64,000 bases of DNA, from positions 12,970,830 through 13,034,829 of the forward strand of contig JAKOON010000015.1 of the NCBI GenBank assembly GCA_022577435.1, in the 5' to 3' direction. The DNA is from Embiotoca jacksoni (lineage: Eukaryota; Chordata; Actinopteri; Embiotocidae). Positions 38,906-53,400 of the stretch are shown here, in pieces. Positions within the stretch are counted from its first letter, which is position 1, and every line of letters starts with the position of its first letter. Position numbers and translations under genes: made by a program. The notes below the pieces were generated by a model, which saw only the letters and a list, made by a program, of their open reading frames with translations, ran no database searches and had not been told where the DNA came from.

Positions 38906-41900
38906 CTGAGGAAAGAAATGGATAAGTAGGATCAGAAGAAGGACAGACGCGAAGTCATTCATATACCAAGAACCAGAGATTCATGTGTTGACGCTGAACA
39001 TGAGATGAGGTACCTTTGTTTCCATCCGTGTCTGCTGCTGGCCTCTCTGGCCTTTGGCGTATTAAATTATTGTACTTGGCCTCAACGTCCTGCGGGGGGG
39101 GAAAACAATCCACGGTCAGATCACGCAATGAAAATGACCACTGTGTGTGTGTGTTTACTTCACACTATCATTACGTGTGTGTTCAGGAGCTCAGAAGGAA
39201 GAAATGTTTGAGGTACCTTCAGATAGTTGAGGTTGGCCTGAAGATTTCTGAGGTGAGACAGGACCTGTCTGCTGAAAGAGGAGAGGCTGCCGGCGTGGGA
39301 TGTTGAAGAAAATCTCAAATTGATGCCAGAGTCGGCAGCGCAGCCTTGTGAGGTGCTCAGCTGCTTCCCTGTGGTTGATGCCAAGATGTCGTCGTCTGTG
39401 CTGCTCTCCCCGGGGCCACCGTAACCCTCCAGGACTAGATATCCTGCTGAGAATCAAAAGAAGGCATCGAGTTGGTGTTGTTAAACCGGCAGTGGACCGC
39501 TCGATGGCTAAATCAACTGTATTAACTGCCAAGGCTCACCATAATCTTCAGGTGAGTCAAAGAAGCCGGTGTCCCCAGAGCCCAGGTCCTGAGTCAGGTC
39601 CTCTGTCCGGGAGCTGCTCTTCTCTGACCCGTTGTGGACCATCACCCGTGCGCGGCTGTCTATGGGGGTCCGCAGAGAGGTGGTCCTGAGGAGACGGGCA
39701 CCCGTGGAGCGCTTGCTTTGCTCTGCTGCCTCCTGGGACATCAGCTGGGTCACCAACACCTGCTTTAACGCTGCCACTGGGGGACAGGTGAGGGACAATT
39801 AACTTTAAATTTCCGCACAATAACCGAGTGCAGTTGCTTAATTTACTGCTTATGTAGCTCGTGTTTCCATGCGTCGGCTCTGTGTGCCTACATGTTTTCA
39901 GCGCTTCGTCGGCCCTGGAGGGAAACATGTTAAACGAGTCTCCTCCTCTGCCATCCTCAGCCACTTGGTAAGGAAGCTCCGGGTCCACAAAGCCTTCCTC
40001 CTCCTCCTCCTCCTCTTCCTCCTCTGCCTTGACTCCCTCAAATGGATTACTACCCGGCAGGGAACTCGGCATCGCACTTCTCGAGGCTGGACTGCTCTCT
40101 TTATCTAAGAAGGTATAATTACAGTTATCAGTGGAGGTATAATTGGAGAAGGATTATCTCCACAGTTGACTAAGGAGCGATGTCTAAGTAGTCACTGCAG
40201 TTACCTGTGGACTGGGCGCTGCCGGTGGATGTGCGGTCCGGGTCTCTACTCAACCTGGAAACACCTGCCGTGATGATCTCCACACCGTCTCTCTCACCAC
40301 TGGCGCACAAGCAGAACCTTATGTTAGTGACGAGCTCAAAACCTGAGAACCATCAGATCTGATCCAATTATACAAACTGTAAAGCAACCCACTCGGTCTG
40401 AGGTAACGGTATGACGCTGTGGGGCTTCACTTTCATGGCATCGGCTCTCTGGGTAATTAGACGCTGCCACCTTGTGCAATAGGCGGAGGGGGGGTACAAA
40501 ACAAAAAACAAAAAAAAGAGTTATTAGCCCATTTAACAACTGGAGCAATACAAATTCAATGAATCAATCAAAGGGCATTTGGTCTCACGTTCTCTGGTCT
40601 GAGACTGTGGGGGCCATTAGCTCATAGATCTGCGGTCCGTTGTCTGACATGGAAAGAACGAAGAAGGACTTGTTGTCTGGCGGGAGAGAAGGTGAACAGA
40701 AGGTTTGGCGGGAGATTAATCGATATTATTCTGCCCTCTATGCCTGGAGCCACAGATTTCCTGATACTGAATCCTTAGGTTATGGATTTGGCAATTCAAA
40801 AGAATGGAAACCTCATGCCGCTGGAGGTTGCGTGCTAACTGACCTGTAGCCACAGAGCGCACCAGCACAGTGTTGAGTTTGATGATGGGGCTGAAGTTCT
40901 GTTTGGTATCCGCAGTGCCGGCCAGGTTTTTGCTGTGACACTTCAGGATCAGACGCTCATCTTGTTTCTGTAGCAGAACCAGGATGTCCTCCAGGAGGAG
41001 TGTGTACAACTCTGAAAACAAATCGGACACGTCTTGATCGTCAAACACTGGCAGCGGGTCGACCGGAGTTACTGTGCTGCACGAGTTATGCATCAATAAT
41101 ACAACAAATACAAAATTCTCACAAAAGCACTCTTTACACACCAATAGTTTTGTCCTTGTTCACTTTCCATGACAGCGGACCTTCGTGCACCATTGTTTTC
41201 TTGGTTAGATCCAGGTTCTGGTGGATATGGAACGAGAAAAATACATTCAAACAAGAGCTTTTAACTACTAGCCACTGGTCCACGGAGTCATTTCCACATA
41301 GTGCTGCTTTTTTTTTTTTTCATGGCGCAGACAATCCAAACATAATATGTGCGTGTACAACAAGTCAGTGCGCTCTAACTGAAGCTTAAAGGGTTGTGCA
41401 GATAACTCACCTTTAGCTCCAGGATCACGGGGTTGTCTGTCTGCTTTAGAGAAGAGAGGTCCAATCTTCTCTGATAGTCCTCCAACCTCTAGGAGAAGGG
41501 AGAGGAGAAACAGAGTCAGAAAAAATAAAAAATAAAAAAAAAAGAGTATAAGCACTCTTTAAGAAGAAGCCACCGCCTGGGGAGCAGAGAAAGTAGTGGA
41601 AAAAAATAAATTGTGGCAGAGCAGGAGAAAAGAAAAGAAAAGAAAAGAAAAGAAGGACTTAGGATGAGACTAAAGGGAGTAAGAGGAAATGTCAGGGACG
41701 GCATAAAATGGAAAGGAGATTTCGTAAAAGAAATAAATAAAAAAAAATAATTCGCACCTGTTTGTCCTCAGATTCCTTCACCGCCTGGTTGACGTGACAG
41801 AGGATCTTTCTGCAGCAGTCTGCGGCCTGCTTGACTTTGTCCTTCTCCACTGCATTGTCTGAAAAGATATTAGGACATCAAGCGGTAAGGATTCCTTAGT

Positions 41901-44900
41901 TCTGCAGGGGGCTGTCCGACAAATTGATATTTCCTCTGTCCATTAACACACCATTGTTCACAGAAATGATGATAAAGCAGGGGGAGAGGGAGGGGCGGGT
42001 GGGGTGGGGGGGGGCATTATGGTCCCATAATAGCTGGTTATACTTTATCGTTAGTGCATTTTCTCAGCGTGAGACTCGAACCCCAGCCAAGACTAAAATG
42101 ATGGACCAAATAATGGCTGCGACATTTCCGAAAATGTGCCATACCACTCCAGAACCGTTGAAATGATGATCTCTCCAATAATTCACTAATATTTGGCACG
42201 GAGCCACACACAGCCCTGCTTGAGACTGTGTTTGATACACTTTTATTATAACTGGAGAGTTAATTTCCATTTGATCTATTGTATTATATTGCTTTCAGAC
42301 GATTAGATGCAAATTAGATACAATTACTTTTTTTTACGCGTTTCCATGGTTACTTGCAACATGAGTAAATTAATTTCCATACTAAATGAACTGCCTTGGA
42401 GGATCTAATTGATTTGAGGACCACAAGAGAGAAAAGCTGGATAAATTATTGAACTCTAGTAAAGAAGGTCATATGCAGAGGAGTTGCAGCAAAGAATTAA
42501 TTTCCGCTCAGATAATCAGACCAGATATATTTTATGCTTGTACTGGTGCTGACATTTAAACATCTATCCTGTCACTGTGACTGCAGATATGAACAAAAAT
42601 ATCACATAGTCCGTAGAGTCTGAAACTGCATTTTTAAAGAGAATGGGCATAATAGCGAGGATGAAACTGCGTTGTTGTTTTTTTTCTTCCCCCAAATAGA
42701 TCTTTGATTAGTCAATCTTTTGACATTTAATAAAACAAACAATCAAGAAAATAATTGGTAGACTAATCAAAAATGAAAACGACTGCTGGTTGCAGCTATT
42801 GTTTTAGCATTGAGTGACAACGTCTCACATTTTCAATTCATTCAATCATTAGCCACAAAAGACAACGCGCACCGTCTTTGATCAGGCTGCGCGCGTACGA
42901 TGATTACAACACTGCCAAATGTGGTTGAAAAAGCTCTGATGGGTAACGCAACACTACAGCACCTGTGTACTTGACAATGTTGTCTAGTAGCAGGGGGTAC
43001 TTGGTGAGCCGCAGCATCTCTACAGGAATGATGTCCTTAAGCTGCAGCCGTCGACACAGTCTGTTACTCTCTGCCTCCTGCGAAGCAACAACAACAAAAA
43101 AAAAAACAAGTTGGGTGCACGAACACAATCACAAAACACTTCAAGTGTATCTTTTACTAATTATCAGCGTTGACTGAGCTGCAGTGACTGTAGCTTGGCT
43201 TTCGATTTAGTTGACATATCCACATATCCACAGTTTTAACCCTTTGGTGCGGCACATTCTCGGCATTCAGTCCAGTCGCTCGCCAGACATTTTCTAAGCC
43301 GAAACACGTCCTTCTGGTGAACACCTTTTCTGCAGGTCATGAGCATAGTGCGAGTACCTGGATGAATGAAGTGAACCTGGAGTCCTTCTTCTGCTTGGTC
43401 TTGATGATCTCCAAAGCAAAAGGCTGGTTACTGCAGAACGTCCCCACCGCCTGCTTGATCTTCTCTTCCTCTCCACCGCTGAACTGTAAGCGCCCAACCA
43501 GAGGCAGGACCGGAGCAGAGATGGGACACAGTTGATCTGGGTTAGGGGTTAGTTGCCGTGAAAATACCTCGTATCCAACTACTACAATGAGTCGCCGTCT
43601 CCCAGAAGGGGGCCGGGCTTGCATCCTCGAGACGGCTTCAGTTTCAATGTCGACTAGATCAACGCTCAGTCCCTCGGGGGACCGTTTACCCTATTTATCC
43701 CCCACAGAGAGATGTCAGACAAGGCTGACAGCTGATACGTGGCTACCTCACATCAAATACATCCCGCATGATATCGCGATGCGGAGATGTCAAGACAAAT
43801 CTAGGGCATTATCCGACATAACCATTTACTGGGGACCGAGCTTCCGTTTCTCTTTCTTGCTTTCACTGTGATAAATGTTCCCGTTACTGAGGAAGGCGGA
43901 TGCTCTTCCTCAGTAACGGGAAGAGCCATGTTTGTTCTAGGTGTGGGATTTCATGTTAAACGACAGAAAAATGCCAATAATCCCGTCTCTGTCATATATA
44001 AACTCTATTTAACCGTTTTCATGCGCATATAAAATGTCAAAAAAATAACAGAATCGAGGCCGAGAGAAGCAATCTCATGCCAACCTCAACCCTTTTTCTC
44101 GTTATGAAGCAATTCCGGGCAACAGTTCAATTTCTTTGTGCACAATGTTATTTTTTTCCCAACCACATCAGTCATCCTGAAATTTATTCAATACAAGAAA
44201 TTGTTAGAAAGAAGGGATACAATTTTGTCCTGAAAATCGTACTCACCCAGGAGAGCAAGTCGTCTCCTATCAGATCAATTACTGAAGACTCGTTTCTCTT
44301 CCGAACGGCTGCCATTTGCTCCAGTATTGAAACTGAAATTCGAAGGGGAGGCACCAATAGGCAGTCAGCACGTGCGTGTTTGCGTGCGTAAGATAACAAA
44401 AGATGAAGAATGCGACATGACAACGTGAGGCTCTTTTTTTTTGGCTGTAGTTTAGCTTTACTCTAAACTTGATCTTAATTCACACAACCGTATTTTAGTG
44501 GTGTTTGCTGCGCCTTAATGGTTGAAGAGCAGCCGCGCATGGATGAGAATTTCTGACAGGTTTTAGGATGCGCGTGTTTGCGTGCGTTTACCATGCAGCT
44601 GTAGAATCTCTTCCAGGTTGGTGAAGATGTTTTTGATGTCAGCAGGCGGCAGGATGGCCTCTTTGGAGAGCTTCTGGTAGAAAATGTGGTCCAACACCCT
44701 CAGCATCCGCACATGCGCACGCTCCGTGTAAAACAGCTCTGCAGACATAGTTCAGGATGTTAATTCAAAATGGTGTAGGATTTGCACACCTCAGCATTAT
44801 TCACATTTGACACCAACTTGGGTTGGATCCCAGCAAATACTCTGCTGCATATATCACTCTTTCGCTAGTCACTATATTCTGGAACGGTATTTGTAAGCAC

Positions 44901-47362
44901 AACGAGGGAGAACCGGGTTTTAATCTGAAATATAAATGTTGCTTCAGTGGATTTTACATTGACCTCACCATTGATAACTTCCTGTCTCTTGATTTCGTGA
45001 GGCCTGAGACCCGCGAGGACCTCTCGACCCACCAGCTGCTGCCAGTTTGGCGGATCGTGCTCAGAGTCTGTCCCCTGGTCGTCCTCACTCTGTACATCAG
45101 CGGCACCCAGTCCGTCAAGCCTAGGGGCGAGAATGAAAGTCAGACTTTCATACGAGCACTCAAACTCACTCACTGCATATCATTTTAGATGGATTTTCAG
45201 ATTTCAGATCAAGTGTCCTCACCTTCTTATGGCCTTTGGTGTTCCCTCGTGAGCTCTACAAAAATGTCAACAGAGAAATCAGAGATGAAAAACATTTTTA
45301 TGTCGGGAAGCACAAGTGTTAGCTGTAAATCTGATTGTCACTGCACCTGTCGCTTTCTCGGTCATCCTCTTGCAGTTGGTCCAGGCTGCAAAGGTCAAAG
45401 TGCGAAGCAGGGTACGGCAACCCATCCAGAGGGTCCGACTGAAGGCCGTCACTCAGCCTGGAGGGGCCTGAGGTCGGGGTCCCACCTGACAGACGGGTAA
45501 ACTTGTTAGAAGCCTTCACCTTCTCTGTCTATTTCTAGTCTAATTCTGTCATTAAGAAGCTCACCACTGTCAGCATCCCGGCTTGTTTCAGAGCTGTAGG
45601 GGGCGCTATTTGGAGATGACATGTTGACAGACATGGAGTGTGTGAGCTCGGAGCCCTCGCTTGATTGGCTGCCTCTTAGACGACCAGCATCCATGTGGTC
45701 ACTTGCCCCCAGTGTAGGCTGAGACAACTGCTTCTGAGGCCGGGGGCGACCGTCCAGCGCTTTACCCACTGAACACAGACAGAAGTGGCGTTACATCTTT
45801 AAAAGGCTTCAGACGCACTGCCGCAATTTCTGTTTATGTAAAACTGCAAACTCACCTGACGCTGCTTCGATACGACTGGGCCGACGCTGAGGTCCAAGGA
45901 TACTAGGAAATCTGGGTTTTTTCACTTTCTCTTCTCCCTCCTTCTCCGTCTTGATGCTTTTCTGGGGTTCATCAAAAACAAAGGGGAAGACAAATTGTCA
46001 TGCAGGCGATGAAGGGGAGAGGAAGAACGCTGGTGGTGCAGGAAGTGTATAAACCTTAATCTTGGGAAGAAAGCTGATCCGAACCCGCTTGGACTCCAGA
46101 CTGCGGGGTTCCTTGACCCTCACACCAAGTTGCTTCATGTATGTATAGATCACATACTGCATTGTAGTGCTGAATGAAAACAAAAGGGACAACATCTGAG
46201 TTTGAATGCTCTCTGATTTATAACTAACAAGACAATGCTGAAATTTGAAGAGAACAAGTATCCATATTGTGACTTGCACCATATGTTACACCAGTCGTTC
46301 TCACACAATTTCCACACAAACCATCTGGGCTGTGCTGCAGCCATATGGCATTTCAAACAAGACTGTTTCAATCAGTATCACTTTTGAATTATTTAATATA
46401 AACATGCTGCATAAATTACATGTTTTCTTTAAGAGATTGCCCGAGTGCTTAATTTGTAAACTGTGGGGGATGCAGATCGGGGCTTGGGTGACACCAATAT
46501 GTTGTTGGAAAAATCAAAGACTACACTTTGAAGATGAAGAATGACTACCAATGACATATTATTCATTTAGCACAAGATTGTTTTTCGTGATCAATTCAAG
46601 GGAGTCAAAAGGTCAATATAATAAGCCATGACTCAACAAGTTTTCGATAATTGTGAGACACATTACAGACGGGAAATGGAAGGAAGACACCGACGGTTCG
46701 AGGGGCCACGGGAGCTGTTGAAGCCCCAAGCAACCTCCTTCATATGCTTTAAGAGATGCTCTTCATATCAGTCAACCTGATGCTCCACAACATACGTTTT
46801 CTTACCATTTCTCTTCCTCTGTGGTCTGAGTAGTTAACCTGTGGAAATATTGATAATTAGAAACATTCGATTACGAGTATCTGTGTATCCAAACAGCCTA
46901 TGTGTCTACGTGTGACTGCATGTGCATCTGCTACTTACAGGATATCTTCTATCTTGGTGATGATGTTTTCAGCATACGAGCGTTCTCGCTCCAGAGTGAC
47001 TCGGTCTCTGATTCTCTCTTGGTCCAGTCTGGCCAGCTCTACTTCAGCCACTGTGAGGCCCATGCTGCGCTTCTGCCTACATGTACCAACACACCAGGTA
47101 GGAAGTGTACTGTGATCAGATCCATAGTGACGCAGAAAGAAACGACTACACAGTGGATACTAGGGCAGGATATTTATATTTGCATCATGCGGGAAAAAAA
47201 ATAACAGTTTGAAAGCACCACATCACAAAAGAATTCAGATTTGCCAAGTTTACCTGAAATCCTCAAGGTTCTTCTGAATGTCAGGAAGCAGAGAGTCCTG
47301 CAGTGTTTGAACATGTTGTCTGTTTATTTCTTCTGGGATCAGTTCTGTCCGCCGCCGGTCTG

Positions 47363-47406
<44 letters not shown>

Positions 47407-50400
47407 AAAGACTTAATATCAAGTATTAGTTGGTTGTGGCATGTGCACACTAAATAGGTGCTATTAAAGGTAAGCAATACTTTCCATCTGGCCTATCAGA
47501 ACATTGGATTCTTTAACACCTTGGTTAAATGTAAAATGCAATACAAGGTGCTTCACAATACAATAAAAAAATGTTTAGGATATAATCCTTACCGAGGTCA
47601 GAAGAGACCGATTCAGGAACAGCAACTTTTAAATTCTGAAACCAAAATTAAACAGTTTTAGAGTTTAAAAACAGATTGGAAAAAAAGATTGAATGAACTT
47701 AAGTCCAGCAAAACACTTTCAAATGATATAAAATGTATCAATGTGAGTGAAGATTATGAATAAAGGCATTGGCATATTTTAGATTTGGCTTTGTGGAGGA
47801 TCTGGTGCACAGCAATGCAGTTGAGTCATGTAAAACAGACAAATGAATAACACATAAGTCTGAACTATAGTGTTCTTATAGTTTATTTTACTACAGGGGA
47901 CAAAAACTTAAGACGTACTGCTCCCCGATCAATGAAGAAGGTGTGGAGGTCCATGAACACCCGTCTGGTCTCTTTGGAGTTGGTCTGCTTGTAGAGGTCA
48001 GCATAGAGGTAGCACAGCTGATAGGACAATATTAGGATTCATGAAAAACGGAACTATTAAGAGTCTGTGAAAAAAAACAGGAAATTAAGTACAGAAAACA
48101 TGTTCAACGAGGTGTGAAGGCAGAAAGTCTCACCACAGGAGCAGGGTCGAACTGAGAGATGACATGATGCAGAAAGGCTGCGAGGTGGGCGGGGCGAGAC
48201 TTGAGCTGCTCAATACTGTTAAAGCTGTTACACTGGCCATTTGTCTGAAACACACGATCAGTACAACAGTTCAACTCGACCTTTATCTGACACGAGTAAG
48301 TTGGAAAATGTGCGCCGGACTGGGTTCAATGAGATCATGAATGCCACAGATGTTAACAATTCCATGTGGAAAAATACCTGCTCCTGGTCTGAATCAAAAT
48401 AGTCATCTTCAGCTCCAATGATTTGCGAGACAAGGCGAGAAGAGGAGGGACTGCTGACTGTGGTTGGAGACAGAGAGTCCTGGAGAAAAGGTATTGATAT
48501 ATTGTGAAATTACTTCCCTCATTTGGACAATTATAACCCCCCCCAGACCTGGCATATACTTGCACAAAATATCTGCGTACAATAGCAAAGGAAGGGAATA
48601 AATCAATATTCCGAAGAGACTTTGTCCACGGCAAAAGAGTATAGCTACCAGGTCAGTGGTGTCCTCTGTCTCTGGGGAGTGGCAGGAGTTGAAGCTGTTC
48701 CTGGGTGTGCTCTTTGGGCTGGGGCAGGATGAGTCTCTTGGACACAGACTCTCTGGAGATCCGACCCCGAATATGCGAGATATCTGAAGGTGGGATGGAA
48801 GAAAAGATACATTTCTCAATCACTCTCTATTTTACAAAAGAATATGTATGAAACTGAACTGTGGCCACATGATGCCTTTCCTTCATTTTTTAGAGATGAC
48901 CAACAGTCATTTGAATGCAGAGTCAATGCATACATGTATAGTGCTTGAACTAGGTTTTCTAGATCAAAAGATTCAATTCATTTAGCATGTGATAAATCTA
49001 TTTTCCTACAGCTTACCGAGTCTTGGATTCAAAGTTCAACAAGACGTTAGGAGGGATTTTTAGACTATGTTGTTAGACATGTGAGAACTTACAGGAGTGC
49101 TGCTCCAGGACAGGTCTGTACTGTTGTCTCCTTTAGGGAGAGTTGTGCGCTCTGTCTCAAACATGCTACCATCATCTGCATCACCACCTGGAACAGCCTC
49201 CTGAGGATTCATGCAAACACGCTTTGTTCATAATTATGAACCACAAGCAATATTCAAAAACTCTTATCATGACACGTGTTCAAACATTTACACGGGCTAT
49301 GAACAAACTAACCAGCGACATTGGTGATGTTTTGGTCTTTTTGGGGGGGCATTTTTGCCTTCATGCTGATAGCACAGTGTAGACATTAGAAATGTGGGGA
49401 AATATGGCTGTAAAATGATGTGCGCTAAGGGTCCCGTTGGTCGGGAATCAAACCGCTAATGGCTACCGGGTCACCCTGCATGAATTAATGAATATATGTA
49501 TTTGTGAGGATTTCGAGGGTGTCATTTTATCAAATAAAATGATTTAATTATTCACATACACCAAACTAATATGTTAATATATATATATATATATATATAA
49601 ATAACACAAGGCTCAGCATGTTATATGTATAAAATAAGCTGATACACAGACACAAAAGAGTGGCTTCCCACAGAGAAAGCCTAATCCTCTGATAAGATTA
49701 GGATTAATGTTGGACTGGAACGATCTCTAAAAGCACCACACAAAATCATACAAAGATTGCTTGGATCTTGCTGGTACACAAGTGTTCCTACACTCTGTTA
49801 GTTTGTACCTGTGTTGTCCCAGCGGCCTTGAAGAGCTGACCCGGCAGCTGAGGAATGTGTTTTTTAGCTTCCTGGATGTCTTTCAGTAGTTTGGGGGAGG
49901 GGTTCCTGCTGTACTCCTCCTTCATGACCTGGAAAGCAAAAGAGGAGAGATCAAAACAAGAACACAAACTGCAGTTTCAGGCCAGTAAAACATGTCATAT
50001 GTAAACTCTGGTATTCAAAGAGCGATTGTGGTGGCGGGGTGTGGTTAGCCCAGCTGCAGGGGGTAGAGAGTGGGAAGAGTGGTTCAGAGAACAGTGCCGG
50101 GCAGGTGTAATGAGCACAGCTGAGCCGAATACGGACTGATGAGCACAGCTGAACTGGATGTGGACTAATGAGCTCTCCCCTATAAAGGGAGCAGGGAGAA
50201 GGAGGACCAGGAGAGGAAGTGGTTACACGAGTGCATGGTGTATGGGCCGGGCAAATAAAAGCATTTTACACCTGAATGTACAGCTGAGCGTGTCATCTGT
50301 GTCCAGGAGAGACCCTGGTAGCACCAAGCTTGCTACAGCGATGAATGATGATCCTTTTAATTAGGGTTTAGAAATACATAACTGTGCGATAAGGGAAGGA

Positions 50401-53400
50401 AATCACGTTGCTACTGTCAAAACCTACAAGGGAAGCAGTATTACACGAGAGGACAGTCAGTGACAGTGACTGTTATGCTAACCTGCAGCTCCTGCTGCTC
50501 TTTTGAGATCATCCTTTGCAAGATGTCAGCCTTCTGGTTGCAGACACTGCTGTTCTCATCCTGTGGGGAGAAACAAAAAGGGAAGTTTTAAAGCATCTGG
50601 AATTGTGCTTTAGACTACAGGTGAAAAACATTAAAGCACATGATCCGGATACATTTTAAAAAATATTTCAGAATACTAGTTGATTTGTAGGGATAAGCTA
50701 TAGAAAAGCCACAACATAAATAACGGCACATTTAGAAGTAGCAGAGAAATAACCCGATAACCTGAGGGAAAATCCCTGAGATGATGAGGAGGGCGGATTA
50801 AGAAGAAAGTTTGTGGACAGTGGATGCAAGAAGAAGAAAGGGGGCAATAGAAGAAACTGCTGTCTTTAGTACCCATGGTGAATGTGGAGAGGAGAAACGG
50901 TCCTGAGGACTGTAGGGGCGCTCTGCTGCTGGAGAGTTTGGAGAGGATATACTAACGCCCAACATCTCGTGCTCTGCTTCGGGCAGAGGAATCTGGGCGA
51001 GCCCCGGAGGGCGCCCCAATACTGTGAGGGCCACATAGGAGCCCGCTGGAATAAAAAAAAAAAAAAGAAAAAAAAAAAAGGGATTTGTCAGTTTAATTTG
51101 AAGGTTTATTTTGTTAAATGTGATTTTTGCTAAACATCCAGAGAGAGGAACTTACATTTGATCAGTTTCACCACTTCTATGTGATTAGAATGTGTAACAA
51201 GGGTCCCGTTAACCTGGAAGACAGCAAGAGCACTATGGTGAGAACTAAAAAGACAAAATATAAAAGTCCAAAACCTCCCATTCTTAGTTATTGGCCCAGC
51301 TTTACAACAGTTTATTTCTAGACAGTGTAGAAAGAGTAGAAATACTGACTGACCAGAAGGTGGCAGCCTACAGCCTCTGTATTGGCCTTGAAGTAGGAAA
51401 CAGTGACATTAGCTGTTTAAAGACATGGAGGCAGAGGAACACAATACCTTGATGATCCTGTCTCCAGTTTGAACACCTGCCCGCATTGCAGCCCCATCTG
51501 GCAAACACGGAGAAAAAAAGAGCATTAAAGCAACACAGGAGGCAAAAGAGAAATAAAACAAGATGGAGGAATGAAATAAATGGAGGGAAATGAGGGAAAA
51601 CACAAAAGACATTTGGCTTCCTGGTGCAGTTGTTGATATTTCTGCATAATGAACACACCATATAGCCTTGACAGACCAGATGTGGCAAAGGGACTATTTT
51701 CAAAGACCATAATAGTGGTTATATTACAAGAAGGACCTGTTTCACAGCTCCACCCCAAACAAAGGGATTTAGGCACGAGACAGGTTATTACGGGAGCCAC
51801 GTCTGACTCTATAGTCAGCAGCGTACAGCTCAAGTATTTTGAAAACCAAAAACACAGAGCTAGTGTCTTCAGGTTTGCATTAGCGTCGCCATTTTAACTG
51901 GTGTCACTGAACGAAGGACACCACCAGGTCTGATCAGCTGGTATTAAACTGGAGTTTAAAACGGTTAATTTCCCCACAGCGGGCTACATGAGAAAACTGT
52001 AGCGAGATAGCACAGACACGTTTTGTTTGCTTCTCGGTTGAAAAGACGCTGTATAAATTATTCAGAGGAAACCTAGTAGCTTGCTCTTTGTATTGAGTCA
52101 GTAACAAAAGCACAAATGGGAAGCCGAACATGGATAGTTAAACACTGGGCAGCAGTGATGACTCGATCAGTTCCTTCCTCGTCCGTCTCTCTCTGTTTGT
52201 ATACAGAGGACGTAGGGTTTTCTGTGACCTGAGAAGACCCTACATCATCCTATTCAGGCAGTCAGAGGTTACTTGGGACCACAGAACCATCCTGTTAAAG
52301 TCCCCTCTTTAAAATAGACCTAGATAAAAAACAAAAAAAAACAAGCTGCTGCAGCTACAGTGAAATTGTTGAGGAGGAAATACAGCGTACAGTGAACGGC
52401 GTCACTCGTCTACGTGGAGCGTCAAGAGTGGTGATGGTTGCTGCCGAGTCCTCATTACCGCTCATATGTGAGCTCTGAGCAAACTGCTGCGACAGTTTGA
52501 AGTTGGCGCATTTGAAAAGGAGCTCGCGTCTCGATTACGGAGGCTCAGACCAGAAGTTGTCATTGTAATTAAATTATTTTCTTCTGCCTTTTAAGTGTGA
52601 GACTCATCCTTACCTTCTTTGACAAGCTGCACAAACACTGGGTTGTCACCACTGACAGTGAGCCCAAAGCCATTTTCATCTTTCTGGATGATTACACATC
52701 GCTGGACCAGACCTGCAAGTGAGACAGACGGGACAGAGAGACATAACAGTGTCTTCAAAAGGATCAGGAAGTCACTGAGGGACGTTTACTTAACTGGATG
52801 AAGTCAGCAACAAACATTCCAAAAATAAAGAAAACTGAGCCTAACCACCTGTGGTCATCGTAAGAATATGACTTTAACTGACTTGAAACTTGCAGTGACG
52901 GGAAAATAATCACATTTTGCAGGAGATAAAAGTTAGGAACATCGCTCTCTCTCTCTTTTTTTTTTTTTAAGAGTTAAGGTACGTTGGGTTTCAGATGCTA
53001 ATAGATACTTTTTTTTGTATTTGTTCCTCCTGTCCAAACTGACCTTAAAGATATTGTTAGTCTTGCTGAAATTGAGGGGAGATGTCTGCAGTTGGCATCG
53101 TCAAGAAGAATGAGCAGTAGGACTTTCAATGCATACGAGTATCACTTTGAGACAAACTTGGAAAAAAAGCTAACCTTGAACATACAGATAACCAATCAGC
53201 TGTAGCCCAGGACTCTGTTGTGAGGATAACGAGTGTGTACAGTAAAGAAAGCTTGTTGTCCGGAAAACATCTTAAGCGTTAATTTAAATATTTCGGACAT
53301 AATAATAATACATTTTATACTGTCAATGAAGTTTGTTGACTACACAGAAAAAAATAAATCCTACCCCGCCTTCTGTATGAGGCGATATCTGAAACCGATC

